A stretch of DNA of 64,000 nt from Cytophagales bacterium. GTDB lineage: Bacteria > Bacteroidota > Bacteroidia > Cytophagales > Cyclobacteriaceae. The DNA lies in contig JADBYK010000027.1 in the NCBI GenBank assembly GCA_020403045.1, forward strand, positions 26,883 through 90,882. Reading direction: 5' to 3'. Made by a program: the position numbers and the translations under genes. This document shows, in pieces, positions 55,652 through 64,000 of this stretch (position 1 is its first letter; every line of letters begins with the position of its first letter). The notes beneath the pieces are model-generated. The model saw nothing but the letters and a program-made list of their open reading frames with translations. It was not told the DNA's origin and did not search any database.

Positions 55652-57226
55652 ATGTGGAATAACAAATTTGTAGGGAAGTCGCTGGTTTTGCCATTGGCAG
55701 CATTTTTTGTGTCTTGTTTTAATCCGGCCGATTACGAGATAAAGAAAATTCAAGCATCCACTAGTATTTCTCTACCTCTGGCGACCGGATCTTTGTCCAT
55801 CCAAGATTTTTTGAATAAGCTGGATAATAATGTCGAAGTTAAAGTGTATCCAGACGGATTGGTTTATTTTCAGTACGTCAAGTCGATCGAGTCAAATGAG
55901 ATCAGGAAACTGTTGGCATTTCCGAACCAAACTCTAAATCTGACTTTTCCGGTGGTGGCGGCATCTTTTCCCCCGAGCAACGTTGAAATTAAGCCGGTTT
56001 CTTTAACTTCATCTCTCGAGTTTGCTTTTAGCCCAGAGAAACTTAAAGAAATACAATTTAAAGGCACCACCTTAACTATTAATGCGTCTCTTTTTCCGGC
56101 AAACCCGAACTTTCCCTTTGAAATAGACATCAAACTACCTGATGTTGCCCTAAACGGAATCCCGTTTCAAAAGAGGGTTTCGGGGCAGTCGTCTTTTTTA
56201 CTGACTGATTATATCGCGTTTTTGAACGATAATAAATTTTCTGTGGATTTAGGCCTGATTGTAAAGCCTCGTGCCAACACGGTTACAATTCCTGCCGGTT
56301 CTTCTTTGAATGTTAGCTTGGCCTTCAGTGGTATAGATTTTAAATATGTAAAGGGATTTTTGGGAGATCGAACAACAGCTATTCAGCCTCAAGTATTTAA
56401 TGTAGATGCCTTTGGATCAGCACTTGATAAGGCGAAGGTTTCGTTCGCAGATCCTCGATTTTCTGTAGATATATTGAACGACTATGGAATTCCAGTGCGG
56501 TTGACCTTTACATCGTTGGAGGCGCGTAAGAAGCCATCTAGAGTCTTGTCTCTAGTTACAAATCCGGCAAGTCCTATCGCCCTTCTTTCCCCTACCGTAT
56601 TAGGCCAACAATCTACCACCGATCTATCGATAACAAACGCAAAGCAAATTACGGATTTGGTTCCAGACGAGTTCTATGTGGCGGGAAATGCTCGAATTAA
56701 TCAAGGTCTTACGAGTGGTAATAATTTCTGTGCCGATACCAGTAAACTTAGACTCAAAATAAAATCCGAAATCCCCCTCTATGGCAGCTTTTCCGGTATC
56801 GTGTTGGCAGATACGTTTGATATTGACTTGACTAGCATAAAAAGCTCGGAAGTAGAAACAGCAGCACTAAAAACAAAAATCATCAATGAGTTGCCGTTGG
56901 ACGCCACAATACAAATCTACCTGGCTGATAGTAAAAGTTTAATTTCAGACTCGATTTTTACTACTCCACAGACTGCCTTAGTCGTTGGTAGCAAAGCAAA
57001 CGCCTCGGGCGAACTGCAAACAGCCGGTGTTTACGATAAAGAGATTTCATTGAGCATAGACAAAATAAACAAGCTATTTGCCGCCAAAAAATTAATCATC
57101 AAATCCGTGATGAATACAATAAAAAATTCGAGTGGTGCTTCTATTGATGTTAAATTTAAAGCTGCGTACAAAATGGATGTAGCCATTGGTATGAAAACGC
57201 AACTAAAAATTAGTCGTGGTCTATGA
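55652..57226 (+). CDS. Predicted surface/periplasmic lipoprotein, function unknown
   Basis: 524 residues. Lipobox FFVSC (cysteine at residue 22) ends the signal peptide. The mature part is beta-rich, with repeated LKIKSEIPL- and ITNAKQI-type strands, and no recognised enzyme motif. The stop overlaps the DUF5723 start by ATGA, so the pair is translationally coupled and may work together in the outer membrane. No promoter box is clear upstream. Confidence 0.75.
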   Translation: MWNNKFVGKSLVLPLAAFFVSCFNPADYEIKKIQASTSISLPLATGSLSIQDFLNKLDNNVEVKVYPDGLVYFQYVKSIESNEIRKLLAFPNQTLNLTFPVVAASFPPSNVEIKPVSLTSSLEFAFSPEKLKEIQFKGTTLTINASLFPANPNFPFEIDIKLPDVALNGIPFQKRVSGQSSFLLTDYIAFLNDNKFSVDLGLIVKPRANTVTIPAGSSLNVSLAFSGIDFKYVKGFLGDRTTAIQPQVFNVDAFGSALDKAKVSFADPRFSVDILNDYGIPVRLTFTSLEARKKPSRVLSLVTNPASPIALLSPTVLGQQSTTDLSITNAKQITDLVPDEFYVAGNARINQGLTSGNNFCADTSKLRLKIKSEIPLYGSFSGIVLADTFDIDLTSIKSSEVETAALKTKIINELPLDATIQIYLADSKSLISDSIFTTPQTALVVGSKANASGELQTAGVYDKEISLSIDKINKLFAAKKLIIKSVMNTIKNSSGASIDVKFKAAYKMDVAIGMKTQLKISRGL

Positions 57227-58602
57227 AACGTGGCTGCTTTCACTTTTTTGGGGTAATGATTATCGTTTGTACAACAATCACTGCCAATGCTCAGCAGGAG
57301 GCAACATTGTACTTCATGAGTTACGTTCCGCAATCTTCTTACCTGAATCCTGCGTTTATTCCAAAGCAAAAACTCTCAATTGGGATTCCGGGTTCTTCCG
57401 TTTTCGTTCAGTATGGGAACAACGGTTTTTCGTATAACGATTTCGTGTCAAAGCAGGGTGGAGTAGTTACTGCAGATTTGGATAAGTTGTATGGCTCCTT
57501 GAAAGACAAAAACTATATTGTTAATGCAACCCAGGCTGATCTTTTACGAGTCAACTTTCGACTCACTCCTAAGTTGTTTTTTCTAATAAACGCAACGGCA
57601 AAATCATATAGTAGTGTGATGCTCCCCAAAGAATTAGCGGGTATTCTTCTGAAAGGGACAACACCTTTGGTTGCCAGTAGTTCATCATTTGCACTAGAGG
57701 GCGAAAGCACTACATATGGTGAATTGGGAGTGGGAGCGGCCTATCAAGTTAATCCAAAACTTTCGGTGGGTGGCCGGGTAAAGTTTTTGACAGGAATTTT
57801 TAGCGGATCCTCTGAAAGCGCCAGAGGAAACATCGCATTGGATAATAACTATTCCATTACACTTTCAGCAGACGCCAACATTAAAACGTCAGGCATAAAA
57901 AATATTGAAAATGGAAAAATAAGTGACTACCTCAAGAACAGCGGGTTATCTTTCGATTTGGGTGGTACTTACCGACTACTTGAAAACCTTACTCTCAGCG
58001 CAAGTGTTTTGGACATTGGTAGTATCTCGTGGCAAAACGACCTAAATGCATATACACTTGATTCAAAAAAAGCCAATTACACGTTTAAAGGTATAGACCT
58101 CCAAAAGGTATTGGACGGTGACGACAATTATTTAACTGCAGAGGGGGACTCACTCGAAAATCATTTTACCTTTAAAGAAACCACCACCGCTGGCTATTCA
58201 ACACTTCTACCGGCAAAAGCATACTTGGGTGGGCGGTATAATTTAAAAGAAAGGCTTTCCGTTTGTGCTTTGCTGTTCACTGAGCAGTATCGGGGTAGAT
58301 TTTCGCCTGGATTTTCGGCTTCCCTCCAGAAAGATTTTGGAAGATGGGTAAGCACTTCAGTCAGTTATTCAGTCGTCAATGGCACCTTTAATAACATCGG
58401 TGGAGGCCTTTCTTTAAATCTAGCCCCTGTGCAATTCTATTTTGTTGGAGATAATCTTTTAAGCGCGCCTTTTTCCATAAACAGCATCCAAAACTTTAAC
58501 CTGAGATTTGGATTGAACCTGATTTTTGGTGCGGAGAAGCCTAATAAAAAGGAAACGTATAATTCTGGATCGAAAACAAAGCCAAAAACCAAAAGAAGAT
58601 GA
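57223..58602 (+). CDS. DUF5723-family outer membrane protein
   Basis: 459 residues. Signal peptide ending TANAQ. The mature protein resembles DUF5723/PorV-like barrels of Bacteroidota: YLNPAFIPKQ after the signal, repeated aromatic beta strands, FDLGGTYRLLENLTLSASVLD, and a terminal barrel strand, followed by a basic Lys-rich tail. Function unknown. Coupled to the lipoprotein gene. Confidence 0.85.
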   Translation: MKRGCFHFFGVMIIVCTTITANAQQEATLYFMSYVPQSSYLNPAFIPKQKLSIGIPGSSVFVQYGNNGFSYNDFVSKQGGVVTADLDKLYGSLKDKNYIVNATQADLLRVNFRLTPKLFFLINATAKSYSSVMLPKELAGILLKGTTPLVASSSSFALEGESTTYGELGVGAAYQVNPKLSVGGRVKFLTGIFSGSSESARGNIALDNNYSITLSADANIKTSGIKNIENGKISDYLKNSGLSFDLGGTYRLLENLTLSASVLDIGSISWQNDLNAYTLDSKKANYTFKGIDLQKVLDGDDNYLTAEGDSLENHFTFKETTTAGYSTLLPAKAYLGGRYNLKERLSVCALLFTEQYRGRFSPGFSASLQKDFGRWVSTSVSYSVVNGTFNNIGGGLSLNLAPVQFYFVGDNLLSAPFSINSIQNFNLRFGLNLIFGAEKPNKKETYNSGSKTKPKTKRR

Positions 58603-58616
58603 ACGGACATTTTCGT

Positions 58617-58624
58617 TAATTTTG
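58617..58624 (+). promoter_or_regulatory. -7 promoter element of the DUF3127 gene
   Basis: TAATTTTG, full TAnnTTTG match, 18 bases before the ATG at 58643. Confidence 0.5.
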
Positions 58625-58642
58625 TTAAAATGTTTTAATACT

Positions 58643-59002
58643 ATGGCAATGGACATCACAGGCAAGGTTCTCAACCTTCTCCCGCTGCAATCAGGTCAGG
58701 GAAAAAATGGAGTGTGGAAAAAACAAGAGTTCATTTTGGAAACACCGGGTCAATATCCTAAGAAAGTATGCCTTTCACTCTGGGGCGAAAAAGTAGATGA
58801 GATTAAACTAACCCCGGGCGAGACCATCACCGCATCAGTGAACATCGAAAGCAGGGAATACAATGGTCGCTGGTATACCGATGTGCGTGCCTGGAAAGTG
58901 GCAAAGGAATCAGGGGCTAGCAACGACCGTTCGGATGGCCCACCCGTAGGCGAAGAGCCATTCACTCCGGATGCAAGCGCTACGGATGATTTGCCGTTTT
59001 AG
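58643..59002 (+). CDS. DUF3127 protein (OB-fold-like)
   Basis: 119 residues from ATG 58643; the open frame extends upstream into the DUF5723 gene but without a family match. Core MDITGKVLNLLPLQSG, WKKQEFILETPGQYPKKVCL, then NIESREYNGRWYTDVRAWKV, followed by an acidic tail ending DDLPF, as in single-stranded DNA-binding proteins. DUF3127 is thought to be OB-fold; DNA binding is inference. Confidence 0.88.
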   Translation: MAMDITGKVLNLLPLQSGQGKNGVWKKQEFILETPGQYPKKVCLSLWGEKVDEIKLTPGETITASVNIESREYNGRWYTDVRAWKVAKESGASNDRSDGPPVGEEPFTPDASATDDLPF

Positions 59003-59026
59003 AAAAATAGAACTTTATAAAGCATA

Positions 59027-59051
59027 AAAAACCCGGCTCATCACCGGGTTC
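59027..59051 (-). terminator. Terminator of nrdBA
   Basis: AACCCGG...CCGGGTT stem with a 7-base loop, followed on the minus strand by TTTTTTA. On the plus strand it also lies after the DUF3127 gene but the T-run there is weaker. Confidence 0.85.
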
Positions 59052-59088
59052 TCTTCTGAATTCTATAATTCTAAATTCTAACTTCTTA

Positions 59089-61551
59089 TCAGCTTCCACA
59101 CGCCTCGCAAGCATCCGGATTATCCAATGAGCAGGCCATGTCGGCACGCTTTTGGTCGTAATCGGCCAATGGCATTTGTTCGTATTGGATAGTCTGCTGG
59201 TTTTCAGCAACGGCTACCGATTGTACGGCCATAACGGGTTCAGGTACAGCAGCAGTTACAGCAGCAACGGTTGGCTCTAGTGCGGACTTATCTAACGTGA
59301 ACTTGATCGCGTCAGCAGCAGCGGTAGAGCGCAAGTAGTACATGCCTGTCTTCAATCCTTTCTTCCAGGCGTAGAAATGCATAGAAGTCAACTTACCGAA
59401 ATTCGGATCAGTTAAGTGGATATTCAAGCTTTGACTTTGGCAGATGTAAGCACCGCGGTCGGCACTCATGTCAATGATGGCCTTCTGCGAAATCTCCCAA
59501 ACTGTTTTGTAGATGTCTTTAATGTTTTGGGGGATCTCTGGTATAGCTTGTACAGAGCCATTGGTCGAAATCAACTTTTGGCGCATGGTCTCACTCCACA
59601 AACCAGCACTAATCAGGTCTTTCATCAAATGCTTATTGGCAATGATGAACTCACCAGATAAAGTTCTGCGGGTGTAAATGTTTGAAGTGTAAGGCTCGAA
59701 ACATTCATTGTTTCCTAAAATTTGAGAAGTAGAAGCGGTTGGCATAGGAGCAAGCAAGAGTGAGTTGCGCGCACCGTGTTGTTTTACTTCACGTTTCAAG
59801 TTTTCCCAATCCCAACGTCCGCTGTCAGGTGTTACACCCCACATATCAAATTGGAAAATTCCTTTTGATATGGGCGAACCTTTGAACGTTTCGTACGCAC
59901 CATCTTTCTTAGCCAATTCCATAGAGGCCTCCATGGCCGCGAAGTAGATGGTTTCGTGGATGTCCTTATTCAATCCACGTGCTTCCGGAGAATCGAAGGG
60001 CATACGCAATAGGATGAAGGCATCAGCCAATCCTTGCACGCCAATACCGATCGGGCGATGGCGCATGTTAGAGTTCTTTGCTTCAATCACCGGGTAGTAA
60101 TTGACATCAATTACTTTATTCAAGTTGCGTGTAATCACCTTGGTGATTTCATACAACTTTTGGTGATCAAATTTTCCGTCTTCCGTTACAAATTTAGGTA
60201 ATGCAATAGAGGCCAGATTACAAACCGCTACCTCGTCAGGTGATGTGTATTCGATAATCTCCGTACACAAATTACTTGACTTGATGGTGCCCAAATGCTT
60301 TTGGTTCGATTTGCGGTTAGCAGCATCTTTATAAAGCATATAAGGTGTCCCTGTCTCGATTTGAGCCTCCAGTATTTCAAACCACAGGTCTTGTGCCTTT
60401 ACCTGTTTGCGGTATTTTCCTTCTTTCTCGTATTTCTCATACAAGCGCTCAAAATCTTCGCCCCAACAATCGGCTAAACCCGGTGCCTCGTTCGGGCAGA
60501 ACAAAGACCACATTTCGTTGTCTTCGATGCGCTTCATGAACAAATCCGGAATCCACATGGCATAGAAAAGATCGCGCGCTCTCATCTCTTCTTTGCCGTG
60601 GTTTTTCTTTAGTTCAAGAAAATCAAACACATCTGCATGCCAGGGTTCAAGGTAGATCGCAAAGCTGCCTTTGCGCTTGCCACCGCCTTGGTCAACATAA
60701 CGCGCTGTCATGTCGAAGTTTCTCAACATGGGCACGATGCCGTTGGATGTACCTCCTGTTCCTTTGATATAAGAGCCTTTTGCACGCACATTGTGAATGC
60801 TAAGGCCAATACCGCCAGCTGATTGTGAAATCTTGGCGGTTTGTTTCAGGGTGTCATAGATGCCATCAATGCTATCGTCCTTCATGGTTAACAAGAAGCA
60901 GGACGAAAGCTGAGGCTTTGGTGTACCGGCATTGAAGAGTGTAGGAGTGGCGTGAGTGAACCACTTCTCAGATAACAAATTGTAGGTTTCAATGGCTGCA
61001 GGAATATCTTCTCCATGGATACCGATAGCTACACGCATTAATAAATGCTGAGGGCGTTCAACTACTTTGCCATCCACCTTCATCAAGTATGAACGTTCTA
61101 AGGTTTTAAATCCAAAGAAGTCGTAGCTAAAGTCGCGGTCATACAATACGGCTTCGTCTAACTCAGCCGCATTCTCATGAATTACTTTCCAGGTTTCTTT
61201 GGAAATGAGTGGAGCGTTTTCTCCTGTTTTAGGATCCACATAGGTGTACAGTCGCTTCATGGTGTTCGAGAAGGACTTACTAGTCACTTTGTGCAAGTTA
61301 GAAACCGCAATACGCGCAGCCAACTTGGCAAAATCAGGATGCCTGGTGGTCATCGAAGCAGCAATTTCCGCAGCGAGGTTGTCCAGTTCTACGGTGGAAA
61401 CACCGTCATACAAGCCATTGATAACTTTCATCGCCACCTCTACCGGGTTGACAAATTTGGGATCTAAACCGTAGCAGAGTTTTTCAATACGGGCAGTGAT
61501 TTTATCAAACTTCACGGACTCCCGGTGTCCGTCACGTTTCAATACGAGCAT
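59089..61551 (-). CDS. nrdA: Ribonucleotide reductase class Ia, large (alpha) subunit
   Basis: Reduces ribonucleoside diphosphates to deoxy forms. 820 residues. N-terminal ATP-cone ([19 protein letters not shown]), active-site cysteines in PQLSSCFLL and SSNLCTEI, the radical-relay region [16 protein letters not shown], and the C-terminal shuttle pair CEACGS. An Ala/Val/Pro-rich spacer (about 750-795) precedes the tail. 59 bases downstream of nrdB, order nrdB-nrdA. Confidence 0.98.
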   Translation of the reverse strand: MLVLKRDGHRESVKFDKITARIEKLCYGLDPKFVNPVEVAMKVINGLYDGVSTVELDNLAAEIAASMTTRHPDFAKLAARIAVSNLHKVTSKSFSNTMKRLYTYVDPKTGENAPLISKETWKVIHENAAELDEAVLYDRDFSYDFFGFKTLERSYLMKVDGKVVERPQHLLMRVAIGIHGEDIPAAIETYNLLSEKWFTHATPTLFNAGTPKPQLSSCFLLTMKDDSIDGIYDTLKQTAKISQSAGGIGLSIHNVRAKGSYIKGTGGTSNGIVPMLRNFDMTARYVDQGGGKRKGSFAIYLEPWHADVFDFLELKKNHGKEEMRARDLFYAMWIPDLFMKRIEDNEMWSLFCPNEAPGLADCWGEDFERLYEKYEKEGKYRKQVKAQDLWFEILEAQIETGTPYMLYKDAANRKSNQKHLGTIKSSNLCTEIIEYTSPDEVAVCNLASIALPKFVTEDGKFDHQKLYEITKVITRNLNKVIDVNYYPVIEAKNSNMRHRPIGIGVQGLADAFILLRMPFDSPEARGLNKDIHETIYFAAMEASMELAKKDGAYETFKGSPISKGIFQFDMWGVTPDSGRWDWENLKREVKQHGARNSLLLAPMPTASTSQILGNNECFEPYTSNIYTRRTLSGEFIIANKHLMKDLISAGLWSETMRQKLISTNGSVQAIPEIPQNIKDIYKTVWEISQKAIIDMSADRGAYICQSQSLNIHLTDPNFGKLTSMHFYAWKKGLKTGMYYLRSTAAADAIKFTLDKSALEPTVAAVTAAVPEPVMAVQSVAVAENQQTIQYEQMPLADYDQKRADMACSLDNPDACEACGS

Positions 61552-61610
61552 GTTAATAAAGGGTGTAAGGGTTGTAAAAAACTAGTTTAAAAAATGGTGA
61601 AACGAATGTA

Positions 61611-62600
61611 TCAAAAATCTTCGTTCAGTGAAAACTTTGGTGATGTTTCTTTTTCCATACTGTTCATCACGCCAGCTTTCTGGTACTCGGCTACTCTCTT
61701 TTCAAAGAAATTTGTTTTTCCTCGCAAAGAGATCATATCCATAAAGTCAAATGGATTAGTAGCACCATAAATTTTCTTGCCCACCAACTCGTCCAGTAAA
61801 CGATCTGCAACAAATTCAATATACTGGCGCATTTGAGCTGCATTCATGCCAATTAAATTGACCGGCAACGCATCGGTGACAAATTCTTTCTCAATTTCCA
61901 CCGCATCTTTGATAATTGCAATCACACTCTCCTCAGGCAACTTGTTCACCACGTGCTTGGTGTACAAATGGCAGGCAAAATCACAATGCAAACCTTCGTC
62001 TCTTGAGATCAGTTCATTTGAGAATGTTAATCCGGGCATCAGGCCCCGCTTCTTCAACCAGAAGATAGAACAGAATGAGCCCGAAAAGAAAATTCCCTCC
62101 ACGGCAGCAAAAGCGACCAATCTTTCTTGAAAGGTACCCTTGTCAATCCAACGCAATGCCCAATCGGCTTTTTTCTTTACGCAGTCCATTGTTTCGATGG
62201 CATGAAAGAGCTTGTCTTTTTCTTTAGGGTCTTTAACGTAGGTGTCTATTAATAAAGAATACGTTTCAGAGTGAATGTTTTCGATCGCAATTTGAAACCC
62301 ATAAAAAAACTTGGCTTCGGTATATTGTACTTCGCCAACAAAGTGCTCGGCCAGGTTTTCGTTCACGATGCCATCGCTGGCCGCAAAAAAAGCAAGCACA
62401 TGGCTGATAAAATGACGCTCGCCATCATTCAGGTTGAGCCAATCTTTCATATCCTGCCCCAGATCAATCTCTTCGGCAGTCCAAAAACTGGCTTCCGCTT
62501 GTTTATAGTACTTCCAGATGTCGTGTTGGCGGATGGGGAAGAGAACGAATCGATCTTTGTTCTCCTTTAAGATAGGTTCTTCGCGTAAAGGTTGGGTCAT
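61611..62600 (-). CDS. nrdB: Ribonucleotide reductase class Ia, small (beta) subunit
   Basis: Houses the di-iron tyrosyl radical. 329 residues. Iron ligands appear in the [19 protein letters not shown] and [18 protein letters not shown] helices and in [17 protein letters not shown]; the tail ends [10 protein letters not shown], the usual NrdA-binding C-terminus. First gene of nrdBA. Confidence 0.98.
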   Translation of the reverse strand: MTQPLREEPILKENKDRFVLFPIRQHDIWKYYKQAEASFWTAEEIDLGQDMKDWLNLNDGERHFISHVLAFFAASDGIVNENLAEHFVGEVQYTEAKFFYGFQIAIENIHSETYSLLIDTYVKDPKEKDKLFHAIETMDCVKKKADWALRWIDKGTFQERLVAFAAVEGIFFSGSFCSIFWLKKRGLMPGLTFSNELISRDEGLHCDFACHLYTKHVVNKLPEESVIAIIKDAVEIEKEFVTDALPVNLIGMNAAQMRQYIEFVADRLLDELVGKKIYGATNPFDFMDMISLRGKTNFFEKRVAEYQKAGVMNSMEKETSPKFSLNEDF

Positions 62601-63034
62601 TTAGATAAGGTGGTTAGAGTATAGGTTAAAAAGACATTGTTGACCATAAAAAGTTTTCGATGTCTTCTAGGTTTTCAAGTTTATTTTTTGCCAGCGACAA
62701 ACAAAATATTTTCTTCACAGAACTTTTTAGAGCCGCATCGACAAATAACTAAAATGCATAAGAGAATTCAAAAGAGCGAGAAGCACAGAAAGAGTGTGTT
62801 TCTTTGAAAAACAAAAGCAACACTTTTATAAAAGAATTCATTATCACTCACTTAACACACGCGCCTAAAGTGAAGTCTTAAATAAAAAAAAGTTAAAAAT
62901 TTAATAGTGTGGAAATTGTTGTACAATCGAGTGAAATTAGGTATTAAGTGAGAGATTTATTTTGGTTAAAAGCCCATTTTTGAGCGGGATTTGGGTATTT
63001 TATCAGAATCGTTTGTTTTTCGAGCAACTAGCGT
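62601..63034. other. Long intergenic region between nrdB and rplU
   Basis: About 430 bases, AT-rich, with no credible ORF. No NrdR box and no confident structured RNA were found. It should hold the nrdBA promoter on the minus strand, but I cannot place a good box. Confidence 0.4.
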
Positions 63035-63042
63035 TATCTTTG
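63012..63042 (+). promoter_or_regulatory. Promoter of rplU-rpmA
   Basis: TTTG (63012-63015), 19 bases, TATCTTTG (63035-63042): full Bacteroidota housekeeping promoter, 25 bases before the rplU ATG. Confidence 0.8.
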
Positions 63043-63067
63043 CGATCCATTTTTAAAAATAACAAGC

Positions 63068-63376
63068 ATGTACGCAATTGTAGACATCGCAGGAAAGCAG
63101 TTCAAAGTGGCTAAAGATCAATATATCTATGCACCAAAGATGGAAGGCGAAACTGGCACAACCGTGTCATTCGATAAAGTCCTTCTAACTGATAATGGTG
63201 GTTCAATAGAAGTTGGCGCCCCTACTGTAAAAGGAGTGAAGGTATCTGGTAAGATATTGGAGCATGTAAAAGGTGATAAGGTGATCGTATTCAAAAAGAA
63301 GCGTAGAAAAGGATATGCTAAAAGAAACGGACACCGAGAGCAATTCACGAAAGTTCAAATTGAAAGCATAGGATAA
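63068..63376 (+). CDS. rplU: Ribosomal protein bL21
   Basis: 102 residues, matching the family length. MYAIVDIAGKQFKVAKDQ at the start and the basic KKRRKGYAKRNGHRE near the end are typical of L21, which binds 23S rRNA in the large subunit. Followed by rpmA after a 91-base repetitive spacer. Confidence 0.99.
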   Translation: MYAIVDIAGKQFKVAKDQYIYAPKMEGETGTTVSFDKVLLTDNGGSIEVGAPTVKGVKVSGKILEHVKGDKVIVFKKKRRKGYAKRNGHREQFTKVQIESIG

Positions 63377-63467
63377 TTAAATCAATTCGATGATTCGATA
63401 ATTCGATGATAAATTTACGTTCAACGAATTAGCAAATCAACAAATCAAAACATCAACGAATTAAATT
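63377..63467. repeat. AT-rich repetitive spacer between rplU and rpmA
   Basis: Three near copies of ATTCGATGATTCGAT-like words followed by CAAATCAACAAATC and ACATCAACGAATTAAA. Non-coding. Confidence 0.55.
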
Positions 63468-63725
63468 ATGGCACATAAAAAAGGGGAAGGTAAAGTAAAG
63501 AACGGCCGCGAGTCGGAAAGCAAACGCTTAGGTATAAAAGCATTTGGTGGCCAGAAAGTAGTTAGTGGCAACATTATCGTTCGCCAGCGCGGCACAAAGC
63601 ATCACCCCGGTAGAAACGTGGGCATGGGAAAAGATCATACACTTTTCGCCTTGGTTCCAGGCACTGTGGTTTTTAAAAAAGGAAAAGAAAATAGGTCTTT
63701 TGTTTCAGTCGTAGCTGAAGCGTAA
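63468..63725 (+). CDS. rpmA: Ribosomal protein bL27
   Basis: 85 residues. [20 protein letters not shown] with the invariant [12 protein letters not shown] and [20 protein letters not shown]. Its N-terminus reaches the peptidyl transferase centre. It begins directly with the MAHKKG form; no cleavable N-terminal extension. Confidence 0.99.
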   Translation: MAHKKGEGKVKNGRESESKRLGIKAFGGQKVVSGNIIVRQRGTKHHPGRNVGMGKDHTLFALVPGTVVFKKGKENRSFVSVVAEA

Positions 63726-63748
63726 TTTTCCTACTACTATAAATCAAA

Positions 63749-64000
63749 GAGGCTGTCTCAAAAGGGCAGTCTCTTTTTCATTTTGCAGAGGGCAAAAAAA
63801 GAAGAGAACCGGAGTCCTCTTCTTGATGCAAGGCGTTATCTTGCATGTGTGCAACTAAAATCAAAAGTAGTTTTTAAGAACTACACTCCCAACCAAGTGA
63901 TGATGCTTCCACCGAGTTTGGAAGAACTCATCGATAAGAACCATCCGGTTCGCATTGTAAATCAAGTAATTGACCGCATTGACATTGATGCGTTGCTCAA
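63749..64000 (+). mobile_element. IS1182-like insertion sequence, left part (continues beyond window)
   Basis: Starts about 24 bases after rpmA with GAGGCTGTCTCAAAAGGG, typical of IS1182-group ends, folding into AGAGGCTG...CAGTCTCT. The transposase reading frame follows. The right end and target duplication lie outside. Confidence 0.7.
63849..64000 (+). CDS. IS1182-family transposase, 5' part
   Basis: Open from GTG 63849 to the window end, 50 codons. The translated N-terminus (VVFKNYTPNQVMMLPPSLEE, then LIDKNHPVRIVNQVIDRIDI) matches the usual start of IS1182 DDE transposases. A TATCTTG box lies 5 bases before the GTG. The catalytic domain is outside the window, so whether the copy is intact is unknown. 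Confidence 0.85.
   Translation, partial: MQLKSKVVFKNYTPNQVMMLPPSLEELIDKNHPVRIVNQVIDRIDIDALL

Noticed and set aside
62601..63034. NrdR boxes or a structured RNA upstream of nrdBA
   Set aside because: No pair of ACACWATATATWGTGT-like sites is present, and the weak stems seen are not supported by conserved motifs.
63749..63778. Hairpin as the native rpmA terminator
   Set aside because: It coincides with the terminal inverted repeat of the IS1182-like element, so it is more simply the IS end, although it may act as a terminator.

Overview
The window looks like chromosome from a member of the Bacteroidota, most likely the order Cytophagales (inference). Evidence: promoters of the TTTG-N19/21-TAnnTTTG type, a TonB-dependent receptor with a carboxypeptidase-D-like N-terminal domain, an F-ATPase operon lacking beta and epsilon genes, RuvB next to QueG, and families typical of the phylum (DUF5723, DUF3127, DUF1573, long signal-peptide-bearing AtpB, long LspA). 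Gene density is high, mostly housekeeping genes with short accessory insertions. I see no tRNA, rRNA or CRISPR array.

Layout. 1-534: 3' part of an Mrr-like restriction endonuclease. 0.7-7.3 kb: ileS-lspA-msrC-(membrane MutS-like ATPase) run. 7.3-9.8 kb: Tat-exported aminotransferase, then a DUF4143 ATPase preceded by a perfect palindrome. 9.8-14.6 kb: DUF1573 protein, two-component system, serine hydrolase, purN. 14.6-18.9 kb: UbiA-type prenyltransferase and a TonB receptor under a TPP riboswitch, divergent from psd. 19-25.3 kb: fatty acid desaturase, then atpBEFHAG. 25.4-28.8 kb: MFS exporter with a NadR-type kinase, and a flavin amine oxidase. 28.8-34.4 kb: TetR-ABC-HlyD-TolC export operon whose ABC ATPase has lost most catalytic motifs. 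34.5-37.8 kb: TauE, small protein, Uma2, GroES-like, RmuC. 38-43.7 kb: rocD, a DUF559-QueG fusion, ruvB, apbE, ZIP transporter. 43.8-53.6 kb: surface-glycan or lipid block: FkbM methyltransferase and three glycosyltransferases on the plus strand, converging on a five-gene overlapping operon (nucleotidyltransferase, B12/radical SAM, two methyltransferases, ABC exporter). 53.7-63.7 kb: acs, a lipoprotein/DUF5723 pair, DUF3127, nrdBA, rplU-rpmA. The right edge enters an IS1182-like element directly downstream of rpmA.

Most unusual items: (1) a Vsr-like DUF559 endonuclease domain fused in frame to QueG through a linker encoded by two inverted G/C-run palindromes, suggesting a small mobile unit made of nuclease and palindrome; (2) a second family of 26-28 bp palindromes inserted in frame inside ileS and queG; (3) the degenerate ABC exporter; (4) the five-gene overlapping radical-SAM operon, a candidate undescribed surface-molecule pathway; (5) a TPP riboswitch that assigns the TonB receptor to thiamin uptake.
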